From positions 1-64,000 of the forward strand of contig NZ_JAEMUW010000018.1 in assembly GCF_016598485.1 (NCBI RefSeq): a stretch of DNA of 64,000 nt. The letters are read 5' to 3'. Of the stretch, positions 25,125 through 33,841 are shown piece by piece (position 1 is the first letter of the stretch; the number at the start of each line of letters is the position of its first letter). The notes under the pieces are model-generated. The model had not been told where the DNA came from, ran no database searches, and saw only the letters and a program-made list of their open reading frames with translations. Source of the stretch: Micromonospora coerulea (lineage in GTDB: Bacteria > Actinomycetota > Actinomycetes > Mycobacteriales > Micromonosporaceae). The position numbers were made by a program, and so were the translations under genes.

Positions 25125-26138
25125 CTACGTCTCGCTCGTGGTGATGAGCACCTTACCGACCACCGAGTTCTCCACGGCCTGGTGCGCCGCCGCCGTCGCC
25201 TCCAGCGAGTAGTGGTGCAGCGGCAGGCCGGCCTCCTCGCCCACCCGCACCGCGCCCTGGGCCACCGCCGCCGCCAGGTCCGTCACCGCCTGCGCCTTGG
25301 CCGCCTTCGGCGCGGTGTAGATCAGCACGAACTGCCAGCGGGCGTTCGGCACCATCAGCGGCCGGATCGGCAGGGTCACCTCGTCGCCGCCGTCGTCGGC
25401 GTACACGCAGACCGCGCCGCCGGGGCGCAGCAGCTGGACGTCCGCGGCGGCGTTGCGCGCCGGCGAGACCTCGACGATCGTGTGCACCCCGTCGGGGGCG
25501 ATCTTGCGGACCTCCTGGACCACGTCCTGCTCTCGGTAGTTGACCACGACGGAGGCGCCGGCCGCCGCCGCGAGCTGCGCCTTCTCCGGGCTGCTCACCG
25601 TGGCGACCACGCAGGCGTCCGCCCAGCGGGCGAGCTGGATCGCGGCGTTGCCCACCGCCCCGGCCCCACCCTGCACGAGCACCACGTGGCCGCTCAGGGC
25701 GCCGGCGTGCAGCTTCTTCGGCATGAACTCGCCGGCGGTGAGGCAGCGGTGCGCGGTCATGAAGGGGATGCCCAGTGCGGCCCCCAGGTCGAAGGAGGCG
25801 GAGCCGAGGCGCACCGTGTGCCGGACCGGGACCACCGTGTACTCGCTGGCGGTGCCCCAGGGGCGCTGCCAGGCCGCCTCCCAGATCCAGACCCGCGCGC
25901 CGATCAGGATCTGGTCGACCCCCTCGCCGACCGCCTCGACCACCCCGGCGCCGTCCTGCCCGGGGATCTGCCAACCGGCCGGGAGCGGCGAGGCCCGCCG
26001 GGCCTTCCAGTCCGTCGGGTTCACCCCCGACACGGCCATCCGCACCAGCACCTCGCCGCGGCCCGGCTCCGGCACCGGCCGGTCCACCAGTTGGAGCACC
26101 GAGGCGTCGCCGCTCTGCTCGTACACGATCGACCTCAT
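25125..26138 (-). CDS. NADPH:quinone reductase-like zinc-independent medium-chain dehydrogenase
   Basis: A 337-residue medium-chain dehydrogenase/reductase. The ATG at 26138 has GGGGAGGAG upstream. The N-terminal GroES-like domain shows the quinone-reductase start (MRSIVYEQSGDASVLQLVDR) and GVNPTDWKARR, without the Cys/His zinc ligands of alcohol dehydrogenases. The Rossmann domain has GHVVLVQGGAGAVGNAAIQL (GAGAVG) and VVATVSSPEKAQLAAAAGAS. It should reduce quinones or enals with NADPH. It is monocistronic. Confidence 0.85.
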   Translation of the reverse strand: MRSIVYEQSGDASVLQLVDRPVPEPGRGEVLVRMAVSGVNPTDWKARRASPLPAGWQIPGQDGAGVVEAVGEGVDQILIGARVWIWEAAWQRPWGTASEYTVVPVRHTVRLGSASFDLGAALGIPFMTAHRCLTAGEFMPKKLHAGALSGHVVLVQGGAGAVGNAAIQLARWADACVVATVSSPEKAQLAAAAGASVVVNYREQDVVQEVRKIAPDGVHTIVEVSPARNAAADVQLLRPGGAVCVYADDGGDEVTLPIRPLMVPNARWQFVLIYTAPKAAKAQAVTDLAAAVAQGAVRVGEEAGLPLHHYSLEATAAAHQAVENSVVGKVLITTSET

Positions 26139-26306
26139 CGCCGTCTCCTCCCCGCCGGATGCCGGCACCGCGGCCTGCGGTACCCGGCCGATCCCTGATC
26201 ATTCCGATCCGCGCCACTCCGGAAACCGTACAACCAGGCAGTCGGCGGCAGAAGAGGGGCCATGCGGGACATACCGGTGGTGGTTCGGCCGCCCGCCCGC
26301 CGCGGC

Positions 26307-26960
26307 TCAGCCAGGGCGGTCCACCACCTCCGGGGTGAGCGCGTCGACCGACGGCAGCAGCACCGCTGCGAGGGCCCGCGCGTCCTCGTCCAGCGGATAC
26401 GACCCGTGCGGGATCGCCACCACCCGCATCCCGGCGGCGGCCGCCGACCGCACCCCGTTCGAGGAGTCCTCGATCGCCACGCAGCGCGCCGGGTCGACGC
26501 CGAGCCGGGCGGCGACGGCGAGCCAGACGTCCGGCGCCGGCTTGCCCCGCGCGGTCTCCTCGGTGGACAGCGTCGCGCCGAAGGCGTCGGTCAGGCCGGT
26601 GGCCGCCAGCGCCGCCGCGATCAGCCGGGTGGGGGAGGAACTGGCCAGCCCCAGCGGCCACCGCGCGGCCATCCGGCGCACCACCGCGTCGGCGTCGTCG
26701 ATCAGCGGTACGCGCTCCGCGTACCGCCGGGTCATCTCCGCGACCACCTCGGTGGCGACCTGCTCGGCGCTGCGGTCCACGCCCAGTTCGCCGCTGAGGT
26801 AGCCGGCCCACTCGCCGGTGCTCATCCCCATCAGCCGGCGCTGGGTGTCCGGCTGCCACGTCCCGCCGTGCGCGGCCACGTACGCCCGCCGGACCTCCTC
26901 CCAGACCGGCTCGGAGTCCACGATCACGCCGTCCAGGTCGAAGATCACCGCGTCCACCAT
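26307..26960 (-). CDS. HAD-superfamily phosphatase (beta-phosphoglucomutase-like)
   Basis: A 217-residue HAD hydrolase of the cap-domain C1 type. Motif I is AVIFDLDGVIVDSEPVWEEV (nucleophile and acid/base Asp at DLDG), motif II is LASSSPTRL, motif III is ARGKPAPDVW, and motif IV is CVAIEDSSNGVRSA. The C1 cap lies between motifs I and II. Likely substrates are sugar phosphates, but the specificity is unknown. The ATG at 26960 opens directly into motif I. The YciI-family gene lies 39 bp upstream in the same direction and may share its transcript. Confidence 0.85.
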   Translation of the reverse strand: MVDAVIFDLDGVIVDSEPVWEEVRRAYVAAHGGTWQPDTQRRLMGMSTGEWAGYLSGELGVDRSAEQVATEVVAEMTRRYAERVPLIDDADAVVRRMAARWPLGLASSSPTRLIAAALAATGLTDAFGATLSTEETARGKPAPDVWLAVAARLGVDPARCVAIEDSSNGVRSAAAAGMRVVAIPHGSYPLDEDARALAAVLLPSVDALTPEVVDRPG

Positions 26961-26998
26961 GAGCCCATCCTGCCCGACCCGCCCGCCGGCGGGCCGGC

Positions 26999-27259
26999 TC
27001 AGGTCAGGAAGGGCGCCCACTCCCGGACCCGGACGATCTCCACGCCCGGCGTGGTGTAGTACGGGTCGGCGGCGAGCAGCCGGTCCAACTCCGGCCGGTC
27101 CGGCACGTCGAAGACCAGTACCGCGCCCGATTCGTCGGCCAGCGGCCCGGTGATCCGTACCTTGCCCTCGGCGTGCAGGGCGGTGAGCCGCTTCCGGTGG
27201 GCGGGTCGGGCGGCGAGCCGTTCGGGCCCGTCGGTGAAGGCGAGTTCCACGATCCACAT
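26999..27259 (-). CDS. YciI family protein
   Basis: An 86-residue YciI-like dimeric alpha/beta barrel protein. It starts MWIVELAFTDGPERLAARPA, with RKRLTALHAEGKVRITGPLA as the central helix-strand pair and RPELDRLLAADPYYTTPGVE containing the D-P-Y/F motif. YciI proteins have conserved His/Asp in a pocket; the first Asp (FTDGPERL) is visible but the reaction is unknown. No good ribosome site precedes the ATG at 27259. Together with the HAD gene it looks like a two-gene transcript. Confidence 0.8.
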   Translation of the reverse strand: MWIVELAFTDGPERLAARPAHRKRLTALHAEGKVRITGPLADESGAVLVFDVPDRPELDRLLAADPYYTTPGVEIVRVREWAPFLT

Positions 27260-27321
27260 GCCGGGCACGCTACGCCGCCCGGCGCCACCGTCGGGCCGCC
27301 CCCGGCAGAAACGTCCGGTGG

Positions 27322-28188
27322 TCAGCTCGGCTGGGTCGCCGGCAGGCCGATCGGGCTCTGCCTCGGGATGATGGTCCGGCACCGGCGGGCGATCGGGTCG
27401 AGCAACTCGCGCAGCCGATCGGTGCGCTCGGCGCCGAGCGCCCGCCACGGGCCGGCGGCGGCCCGGTCGGTGGCCTCCTCGACCGCCCGGAACGTGTCGA
27501 TGCCGTGCGCCGTCGGCCCCCGGTCGGCGGTCAGCCAGCCGCGGTCGACCAACCGCTCCTCGGCGGCGACCCACTCCTCGTCGGTCCACCCCCGGGCCGC
27601 CTGGTGGAACTCCCGGGACTGGTTCACCCGGCAGCGCCAGGCCAGCACCTCGACCGGGTCCAGCCCGGTGCCGACCAGGGCGGCGACGTGCCCGTCACCG
27701 CGGTGCTCGCGCAGCGTGGTGGCCGCCTGCCAGAGCCGGGCCAGCGGGTACTCGCCCCGGGGCAGGGCGGCGTTGACCGCGCCCAGCACCCGGCCGGCGA
27801 TCTCCACCCGGCCGGCCGCCTCCTCCAGCAGGTCCGCCGCCTCGACGAGGTGCGCCTCGGGCAGCTCGTAGGTGAACTCGGCGAGCGCCTGCACGGCACC
27901 GGTGAGCCGGGCCCGCAGCGCCTCCTGCGGAGTGGCCAGCCGCCACACCGAGGGCAGCGCCCGGGCCACCATCCGGGGCGCGAAGCTGAAGAACGCGGCG
28001 ATCACCGGCGGGGCGTCCGTCGCGCCGAGCGGGGCGGCCCGGCCGGCGAAGTAACCCCGCCAGTAGCCGCGCAGCCCGACCGCCTCGTACGCGGCCCGGG
28101 CGCGCGGGTGGAAGTAGGTCACCGCGTGGACCGGCTCGAAGTGTGTCCACATCACCCGGGTCGGCCCGGGGTCGTCCAGCGCCGCCAC
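27322..28188 (-). CDS. SCO6745 family protein
   Basis: A 288-residue actinomycete-specific protein. The start is GTG 28188, five bases after GGAGG; an ATG 36 bases downstream is an alternative. Conserved features are WTHFEPVHAVTYFHPRARAA near the N-terminus, GYWRGYFAGRAAPLG, and the helical C-terminal half (GWTDEEWVAAEERLVDRGWL, with a winged-helix-like pattern resembling MarR/HTH). It is often annotated as SCO6745 family; no substrate is known. It may sense a ligand with a helix-turn-helix-like C-terminus; this is inference only. Confidence 0.8.
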   Translation of the reverse strand: MAALDDPGPTRVMWTHFEPVHAVTYFHPRARAAYEAVGLRGYWRGYFAGRAAPLGATDAPPVIAAFFSFAPRMVARALPSVWRLATPQEALRARLTGAVQALAEFTYELPEAHLVEAADLLEEAAGRVEIAGRVLGAVNAALPRGEYPLARLWQAATTLREHRGDGHVAALVGTGLDPVEVLAWRCRVNQSREFHQAARGWTDEEWVAAEERLVDRGWLTADRGPTAHGIDTFRAVEEATDRAAAGPWRALGAERTDRLRELLDPIARRCRTIIPRQSPIGLPATQPS

Positions 28189-28289
28189 GTGCACCTCCGG
28201 TTGGGTGGCCCGGTCACCGTCGGCGGGCGCCGCTGACGGTGACTGTGAACCTACTGCCGGTCGGTGACCGGGCGGAAGACCGTTGTGAT

Positions 28290-28961
28290 CTACTGCGCGG
28301 CGAGCACGTCGACGACGAAGCGCAGCGGGCCGGCGGGCCGGCCGCCGGAGGCGTCGTTGCCGTACGCCAGCTCGGCGGGGATGTCGAGCTGCACCCGGCT
28401 GCCCACGGTCACCCCGACCAGGCCCTGGTCCCAGCCCTTGATGACCTGACCGACGCCGATCGGGAAGCTGGCCGGCTGGCCGTTGTTCCAGGAGGCGTCG
28501 AACTCCTTGCCGTCCTTGTAGAAGACGCCGACGTAGTTGGTGGTGATGGTCTGGCCGGCCTTCACCGCCGGGCCCTTGCCCTTGATCAGCGGGGTGACGG
28601 TGAGCTTGGTCAGCTCGCCCTTGCCCGGGCCGACCTGCGGCTTGCTGGCGAGCGCCGGATCCGCGCCCGCGGGGAGCTGCTGCTGCGGCGCGGCGGGCGC
28701 GGCGGCGTCGGTGGCCGGGGCGGTGGCGCTGGCCGAGGGGGTGCCGGCGGCGTCCTGCTTGTCATCGTCCCCGTTGTTCACGACGACGAAGACACCGATC
28801 AGCACCGCGACGACGGCGACACCGGCGAGCGCGCCGAGCAGCGACTGCCGGCGGCGCTTCGCCTCGGCCGCCTTCTTCGCCGCCAGCTGGGCGGCCAGCC
28901 GCCGCTCCGCCTTGGTGCCCGGGCCCTGGCCCGCCGACCGGTTCTGCACACGCTCGCTCAC
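28290..28961 (-). CDS. Membrane-anchored FKBP-type peptidyl-prolyl isomerase
   Basis: A 223-residue protein. The GTG start at 28961 has GGGGAG upstream. A basic, lysine/arginine-rich cytoplasmic N-terminus (TKAERRLAAQLAAKKAAEAK) precedes one membrane helix (residues about 42-61). Then comes an Ala/Pro/Thr-rich linker, then the FKBP domain at about 110-223: AGQTITTNYVGVFYKDGKEF, DASWNNGQPASFPIGVGQVI, KGWDQGLVGVTVGSRVQLDI and AELAYGNDASGGRPAGPLRF. It catalyses proline cis-trans isomerisation of exported proteins outside the membrane. Similar anchored FKBPs occur in Micromonospora. Confidence 0.9.
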   Translation of the reverse strand: MSERVQNRSAGQGPGTKAERRLAAQLAAKKAAEAKRRRQSLLGALAGVAVVAVLIGVFVVVNNGDDDKQDAAGTPSASATAPATDAAAPAAPQQQLPAGADPALASKPQVGPGKGELTKLTVTPLIKGKGPAVKAGQTITTNYVGVFYKDGKEFDASWNNGQPASFPIGVGQVIKGWDQGLVGVTVGSRVQLDIPAELAYGNDASGGRPAGPLRFVVDVLAAQ

Positions 28962-29077
28962 GTCGAACTCCCCTGCTGGGTGGTGGGTGCGGCCCGGCGG
29001 CCGCTGCCGAGGCCAGCGCACACGGTACCCGGCCCGACGCCCTCGGTGCCCCCTCGGCCGGCTCCGATTCCGACAGG

Positions 29078-29728
29078 TCAGCCCTTGGCGGGCAGCACCA
29101 TGAAGTCCGTGACGAAGGACGCGATCCGGCCGTCGGCGGCGCGGCCGACCCAGGTGCCGTAGCAGCCGTCGCCCCAGCCCGACCAGACCGTCAGCACGTT
29201 CGCCCCGGTGGTCTCGTCGGTGACCGCGCTGACCAGCCCCGGGACCGGGCCGCGCTCGGCGTCCGGGTCTTCCGCGAGGAAGACGTCCTCGAGGTGGTCG
29301 TACTCCCACTCCTCCAGGGCGGCGAGCGCCACCGGGTCGGCCAGGGTGCCGGTGCCGGCGTCCACGCCGTACCCGAAGAAGTCGTCGGCGCCCAGCTCCG
29401 CCGGATCCTGGCCGGCGACCAGGGCCATCTCCCAGCGGGCCACCGGCTCGTCCCGGATCACCAGCTCCAGCGCCGCCACCCGCCGGTCGGTGCCGCCGTC
29501 CTCCGCACGGATCGACGACACCCAGGCCCGTGCCGGGTACCGCCCGGGGTCGACGGAGGCGGTGTACGGGTCGTTCTCCGCGCCGGTCAGCGGATCGCAG
29601 CCCACCACCCGGCCGGTCGGCAGGACCACCTCGCCGGCCGGGTGCACCTCCAGCACGTGCTCACCGCACTCGTCGGTGAAGCGGGTGCCGGCGGTGAGCA
29701 GCCGGGCGAAGTCAGGGGCGTACGGCAT
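29078..29728 (-). CDS. DUF4241 domain protein
   Basis: A 216-residue protein with the ATG at 29728 and GAGAGGAA upstream. The conserved DUF4241 pattern is present: EVVLPTGRVVGCDPLTGAEN followed by VDPGRYPARAWVSSIRAEDG and later GADDFFGYGVDAGTGTLADP with the C-terminal WSGWGDGCYGTWVGRAADGR. The domain is associated with actinomycete polymorphic-toxin and immunity-like proteins but also occurs alone. The function of this gene is unknown. It is divergent from the PPOX gene at 29847. Confidence 0.8.
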   Translation of the reverse strand: MPYAPDFARLLTAGTRFTDECGEHVLEVHPAGEVVLPTGRVVGCDPLTGAENDPYTASVDPGRYPARAWVSSIRAEDGGTDRRVAALELVIRDEPVARWEMALVAGQDPAELGADDFFGYGVDAGTGTLADPVALAALEEWEYDHLEDVFLAEDPDAERGPVPGLVSAVTDETTGANVLTVWSGWGDGCYGTWVGRAADGRIASFVTDFMVLPAKG

Positions 29729-29846
29729 CAGAGGTTCCTCTCGGGCCGGGGCGGCCGGCGAGAGCGTACCGGTGGGGTCCCTTACCGGGTGGACCGGCGG
29801 GCGCGATAGCCGGTGGCGGACGGCTTCCGGCGGTAGGTTCTCGTCC

Positions 29847-30239
29847 ATGGCGATCCTCACCGAAGAAGACGTGGCCCTGCTCTCCGAGCCGCAGCTCGCG
29901 CACGTGGCAACCATCGAGGCCGACGGCACGCCGCACGTGACCCCGGTGTGGGTGGACACGGACGGCGATCACATCGTGTTCAACACCGCCAAGGGCCGGC
30001 AGAAGTACGTCAACATCGCGCGCAACCCGATGGTCGCGGTCTCGGTCGTCGACAAGGCGAACGACTTCCGCACGCTGTGGGTGAAGGGCACCGCCGAGTT
30101 CGTCGCCGAGGGCGCGGACGAGCACATCGACCGGATGGCGCAGAAGTACCTCGGGCAGGAGACCTACCCGTTCCGCCAGCCGGGCGAGGAGCGGGTCATC
30201 GTCCGCATCACCCCGACCGAGAAGCTGGGCCGGGGCTGA
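29847..30239 (+). CDS. PPOX class F420-dependent oxidoreductase
   Basis: A 130-residue protein of the F420-dependent (flavin/deazaflavin) split-barrel family. It starts MAILTEEDVALLSEPQLAHV, continues DGTPHVTPVWVDTDGDHIVF, NTAKGRQKYVNIARNPMVAV and VKGTAEFVAEGADEHIDRMA, with the conserved R-x-x-N-x-x-x-x-P pattern near the cofactor site. It probably reduces small electron-poor compounds with F420H2; the substrate is unknown. The ATG at 29847 fits the family start. It converges on the Ku gene with a terminator between. Confidence 0.88.
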   Translation: MAILTEEDVALLSEPQLAHVATIEADGTPHVTPVWVDTDGDHIVFNTAKGRQKYVNIARNPMVAVSVVDKANDFRTLWVKGTAEFVAEGADEHIDRMAQKYLGQETYPFRQPGEERVIVRITPTEKLGRG

Positions 30240-30251
30240 CGTCGGCTGCCT

Positions 30252-30274
30252 CCTGCCGGCCGCGCGCCGGCAGG
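30252..30274. terminator. Terminator between convergent PPOX and Ku genes
   Basis: CCTGCCGGC at 30252-30260 pairs with GCCGGCAGG at 30266-30274 across a 5-base loop. Confidence 0.65.
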
Positions 30275-30295
30275 GGGCACGGCCATTGCGGCGGC

Positions 30296-31321
30296 TCAGG
30301 CGGTCTTGCGGGGGGCCGCCTTCTTCTCGGCGGCCTTCTTCGCCGGGGCCTTGGCCGCCTTCTTCTCCGCGGTCTTCTTGGCCCCCGCCTTCTTCGCCGG
30401 TTCCGCCTTCTTCGCGGCGGCGGCCTTCTTCGCCGGTGCCTTCTTCTCGGCCGCCTTCTTCGCGGGTGCCTTGGCGGCCTTCTGGGCCGAGCGGGCCGAC
30501 GAGATCGGGGTCGGCTCGGCCGCCCCGCCGGCCGGCTCCTCGCCCCGGGCCGCCCGAGCCCGCTCGACGGAGGCCTTCAGCGCGGCCATCAGGTCCACCG
30601 CGGCGGCCGGCGCGGCCTCCACCTCCTCCGGCTGGACCACCTCGCGCCCCTCGACCTTCGCGTCGATGACCTCCTGCAACGCCGCCCGGTAGTCGTCGGT
30701 GAAGGCGTCCGGCGCGAACTCGCCGGCCATCGAGTCGATCAGCGAGCTGGCCATCGCCAGCTCCGGCGGCCGGACCTTGAGGTCCTCGTCCAGGAAGCCG
30801 AAGTCGGGGGTACGCACCTCGTCCGGCCAGAGCATCGTGTTGAGCAGCAGCACCCCCTCGCGGACCCGCAGGGTGGCGAGCTGCTCCCGCTGGCGCAGCG
30901 CCACCTTGACGATGGCCACCCGCTCGGAGTCGGCGAGCGCGTCCCGCAGCAGCACGTACGGCTTGGTGGCCGTCCCCTCCGGCTCCAGGAAGTACGCCTT
31001 GTTGTAGAGGATCGGGTCGACCTGCTCCGCCGGGACGAACTCCAGCACGTCGATCGCGCGCGAGCTGGTCAGCGGCAGGTCGGCGAAGTCCTCGTCGGTG
31101 AGGATCACCATTTCGCCGCCGCCGATGTCGTACCCCTTGGCGATGTCGTCGTAGGTGACCTCCTCGCCACAGACCGAGCAGGTGCGCTTGTAACGGATGC
31201 GGCCGCCGTCGTCCCGGTGCACTTGGTGGAAGCGGATGTCCTTCTCCTCGGTGGCCGAGTAGAGCTTCACCCCGATCGACACCAGGCCGAACGACACGGC
31301 TCCTTTCCAGATCGCCCGCAT
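30296..31321 (-). CDS. ku: Ku protein (bacterial non-homologous end joining)
   Basis: A 341-residue Ku homologue. The ATG at 31321 has GGAGAGGAG upstream. The Ku beta-barrel core is clear: MRAIWKGAVSFGLVSIGVKL, RDDGGRIRYKRTCSVCGEEV, GGGEMVILTDEDFADLPLTS and EQVDPILYNKAYFLEPEGTA. After residue ~260 the protein has a long Lys/Ala-rich repeat tail (KKAAEKKAPAKKAAAAKKAE), typical of mycobacterial/actinomycete Ku C-termini that recruit ligase and bind DNA. It forms a homodimeric ring on double-strand ends. It is divergent from the LigD ligase gene, with 85 bp between starts. Confidence 0.93.
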   Translation of the reverse strand: MRAIWKGAVSFGLVSIGVKLYSATEEKDIRFHQVHRDDGGRIRYKRTCSVCGEEVTYDDIAKGYDIGGGEMVILTDEDFADLPLTSSRAIDVLEFVPAEQVDPILYNKAYFLEPEGTATKPYVLLRDALADSERVAIVKVALRQREQLATLRVREGVLLLNTMLWPDEVRTPDFGFLDEDLKVRPPELAMASSLIDSMAGEFAPDAFTDDYRAALQEVIDAKVEGREVVQPEEVEAAPAAAVDLMAALKASVERARAARGEEPAGGAAEPTPISSARSAQKAAKAPAKKAAEKKAPAKKAAAAKKAEPAKKAGAKKTAEKKAAKAPAKKAAEKKAAPRKTA

Positions 31322-31406
31322 CCCGCGCTCCTCTCCCCGGTTCTGACCAGAATCGCAAAGGATCGAACTCCACGCACGCTCTTCGCGGCGCAACTACAGT
31401 CAGGAG

Positions 31407-32348
31407 GTGCCCGGCGCGCCGTTGAAGCCGATGCTCGCGATGACCGGGCAGCTCCCGGCCGATGCCGGCTGGGCGTACGAGTTCAAGTGGGACGGGGTCC
31501 GGGTGCTGGCGAACATCGCCGGCGGCCGGCAGCACCTGTTCGCCCGCTCCGGCGTGGAGATCACCGCCGCGTACCCCGAACTGATCACCCTGGCCGAGCA
31601 GGTCGACGACGCGCTGCTCGACGGCGAGGTGGTGCTCTTCAGCGCCAGCGGGCAACCCTCGTTCACCGCCCTGGCCGAGCGGATGCACGTCCGGGACCCC
31701 GCGAAGGCGGCCCGGCTGGCGGCGACCGTGCCGGTGACGTACATGATCTTTGACCTGCTCCGACTGGCCGGCGAGGACCTGATCGGGCGCAGCTACCGGG
31801 AGCGGCGGGCGGCGCTGGAGTCGCTCGGGTTGGGGGCCGCGCGCTGGGCCGTCCCGCCGACCTTCGGCGACGGCCGGGCCACCTACGCGGCGGCCGGTGA
31901 GCACGGCCTGGAGGGGGTGATGGCCAAGCGGGTCGACTCGGTCTACCGGCCCGGGGTGCGCTCGCCGGACTGGCTGAAGGTCAAGCTGGAGGTCACCGGC
32001 GACTTCGTGGTGGGCGGCTGGCGGCCCGGGGCGCGGAAGATCGGCGGGCTGCTGGTCGGGGTGCCCGGGCCGGACGGCCGGCTCATCTACCGGGGCCGGG
32101 TCGGCGGCGGGATCGGCGCCGCGCTCGAACGGGAGCTGCTGCGCGAGCTGGAACCGCTGCGCACCGGCGCGTCGCCGTTCGCCGGGGACGTGCCGCGCGA
32201 GGATGCCCGGGGCGCGATCTGGGTAACACGGCAGGTGGTGGTGGAGGTGAAGTACGGCCAGCGCACGCCCGACGGGCGGCTGCGCTTCCCCCGCATCCTG
32301 CGGCTGCGCCCGGACAAGCCGCCCGAGGAGGTCGACGATGCCAGCTGA
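31407..32348 (+). CDS. ATP-dependent DNA ligase, LigD-type ligase domain
   Basis: A 313-residue ligase. The nucleotidyl-transfer Lys lies in EFKWDGVRVLANIAGGR (K27 in KWDG, motif I). Motifs III-V are visible as DALLDGEVVLF, YMIFDLLRLAG and GLEGVMAKRVDSVY, with WLKVKLEVTGDFVVGGW at the OB-fold start. It joins nicks left after end alignment by Ku. Only the ligase domain is present; mycobacterial LigD is a fusion of polymerase, nuclease and ligase. The start GTG 31407 overlaps an AGGAGG, so the ATG at 31431 is possible. Its last 11 bases overlap the polymerase gene. Confidence 0.9.
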   Translation: MPGAPLKPMLAMTGQLPADAGWAYEFKWDGVRVLANIAGGRQHLFARSGVEITAAYPELITLAEQVDDALLDGEVVLFSASGQPSFTALAERMHVRDPAKAARLAATVPVTYMIFDLLRLAGEDLIGRSYRERRAALESLGLGAARWAVPPTFGDGRATYAAAGEHGLEGVMAKRVDSVYRPGVRSPDWLKVKLEVTGDFVVGGWRPGARKIGGLLVGVPGPDGRLIYRGRVGGGIGAALERELLRELEPLRTGASPFAGDVPREDARGAIWVTRQVVVEVKYGQRTPDGRLRFPRILRLRPDKPPEEVDDAS

Positions 32349-33255
32349 CCGGCTCAAGGTGGACGTCGAGGGACGCCCGCTGGAACTGTCCAACCTGGAC
32401 AAGGTGCTCTATCCGGAGGCCGGCTTCACCAAGGGCGAGGTGATCGACTACTACACCCGGATCGCCCCGGTGCTGCTGCCGCACCTGACCGACCGGGCGC
32501 TCACCCGGATCCGCTTCCCCAACGGCGTGGGCGGCGGCTCGTTCTTCGAGAAGAACGCCCCGGCCGCCACCCCAGCCTGGGTACGCACCGAGACGCTGCC
32601 CGCCCCCGGTTCCACCAAGGGCCGGGAGACCATCGACTACGTGGTCGCCGACGACCTGCCCACCCTGGTCTGGCTGGCCAACCTCGCCGCCTTGGAGCTG
32701 CACACGCCGCAGTGGAAGGTCGGCGCGCACCCGGACATGATGGTGGTCGACCTGGACCCGGGCGCTCCGGCGGCGCTGAAGCAGTGCTGCCAGGTGGCGC
32801 TGCTGATGCGGGAACGGCTGGCTGAGGACGGCATCGACAGCTACCCGAAGACGTCGGGGAAGAAGGGCATGCAGCTCTGCTGCCCGATCGCCGGCACCCA
32901 GTCCTCGGATGACGTGTCGGCCTATGCGAAGCGGATCGCGCAGGAGCTGGAGAAGGCGCACCCGAAGCTGATCGTGTCGAAGATGGCGAAGAACCTGCGC
33001 CCGGGGAAGATCTTCATCGACTGGAGCCAGAACAACGCGGCGAAGACCACGGTGGCGCCGTACTCGCTGCGCGCCCAGTCGGTGCCGTCGGTGTCGACGC
33101 CACTGACCTGGGACGAGGTCGAGGCGGGCGCGGCGGGGAAGCGGCCGTCGGCGAAGCCGTACACGGCCGGTGAGGTGCTCAAGCGGGTGGAGAAGCAGGG
33201 CGACCTGCTCGCCCCGCTGCTGGACGGCGGCCCGGAGCTCCCGGCCGCCTCGTAG
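32338..33255 (+). CDS. LigD-type NHEJ primase-polymerase
   Basis: A 305-residue polymerase domain of the archaeo-eukaryotic primase superfamily (LigD_Prim-Pol). The catalytic acidic pair is in MMVVDLDPGAPA (Asp138/Asp140). Other family motifs include PNGVGGGSFFEKNAPAATPA, then TSGKKGMQLCCPIAG and KMAKNLRPGKIFIDWSQNN. It fills and extends ends during non-homologous end joining. It overlaps the ligase gene by 11 bases, indicating a single transcript, and follows Ku divergently. Together ku-lig-pol make the complete split end-joining kit; a LigD nuclease domain is missing from this window. Confidence 0.9.
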   Translation: MPADRLKVDVEGRPLELSNLDKVLYPEAGFTKGEVIDYYTRIAPVLLPHLTDRALTRIRFPNGVGGGSFFEKNAPAATPAWVRTETLPAPGSTKGRETIDYVVADDLPTLVWLANLAALELHTPQWKVGAHPDMMVVDLDPGAPAALKQCCQVALLMRERLAEDGIDSYPKTSGKKGMQLCCPIAGTQSSDDVSAYAKRIAQELEKAHPKLIVSKMAKNLRPGKIFIDWSQNNAAKTTVAPYSLRAQSVPSVSTPLTWDEVEAGAAGKRPSAKPYTAGEVLKRVEKQGDLLAPLLDGGPELPAAS

Positions 33256-33316
33256 GCCCTTCGGATACGTCTGCAGCCCGTGACAACCTTTTGTGACACC
33301 GCCACGTGTTAGGGGC

Positions 33317-33835
33317 GTGACCGACCAAACGCAATCCCTCTCCGCGGCGGACCGGTCGTACGTCGCATTCGTCGAGGTGGCCTGGCAGCGACAAATCCGG
33401 CTGGCCATGCTGCTGACCGGTGACCGGTGGCGGGCCGAGGAACTGCTCCAGGACAGCCTGGTCAAGGTGTACGAGCGGTGGCGGCGGCTGTCCCGGCTCG
33501 ACGACCCGCACGCCTACCTGCGCCGCGCCCTGATCAACAACCACACGTCCATCTGGCGACGGCGTCGCCGGGAGAGCCTCGTCGCGGACGTCCCCGAGCG
33601 GGCCACCCCGGCTGGCGACGTCGGCCCCGACGCCGTCGTCCTGCGCCGGGCGCTGCTGTCGCTACCAGCGAAGCAGCGCGCGGTCGTAGTGCTCCGCCAC
33701 TACGAGGACCTGACCGAGCGCGAGGTCGCTCAGGTTCTGGGCTGCTCGGTGGGCACGGTCAAGAGCCAGAACGCGCGGGCGCTGGACAAGCTTCGCCACC
33801 TCCTCGATGAACCCTCCTACACGGTAAGCAGGTGA
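33317..33835 (+). CDS. ECF sigma factor, SigE family
   Basis: A 172-residue sigma factor. Region 2 is VAFVEVAWQRQIRLAMLLTG with AEELLQDSLVKVYERWRRLS; region 4 is LSLPAKQRAVVVLRHYEDLT then VAQVLGCSVGTVKSQNARAL. The GTG at 33317 follows TTAGGGGC; another GTG at 33293 would add eight residues. The stop is 7 bases from the following anti-sigma-like gene. It is the third SigE-type factor in the window, each paired with a membrane protein. Confidence 0.9.
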   Translation: MTDQTQSLSAADRSYVAFVEVAWQRQIRLAMLLTGDRWRAEELLQDSLVKVYERWRRLSRLDDPHAYLRRALINNHTSIWRRRRRESLVADVPERATPAGDVGPDAVVLRRALLSLPAKQRAVVVLRHYEDLTEREVAQVLGCSVGTVKSQNARALDKLRHLLDEPSYTVSR

Positions 33836-33841
33836 CCAGTC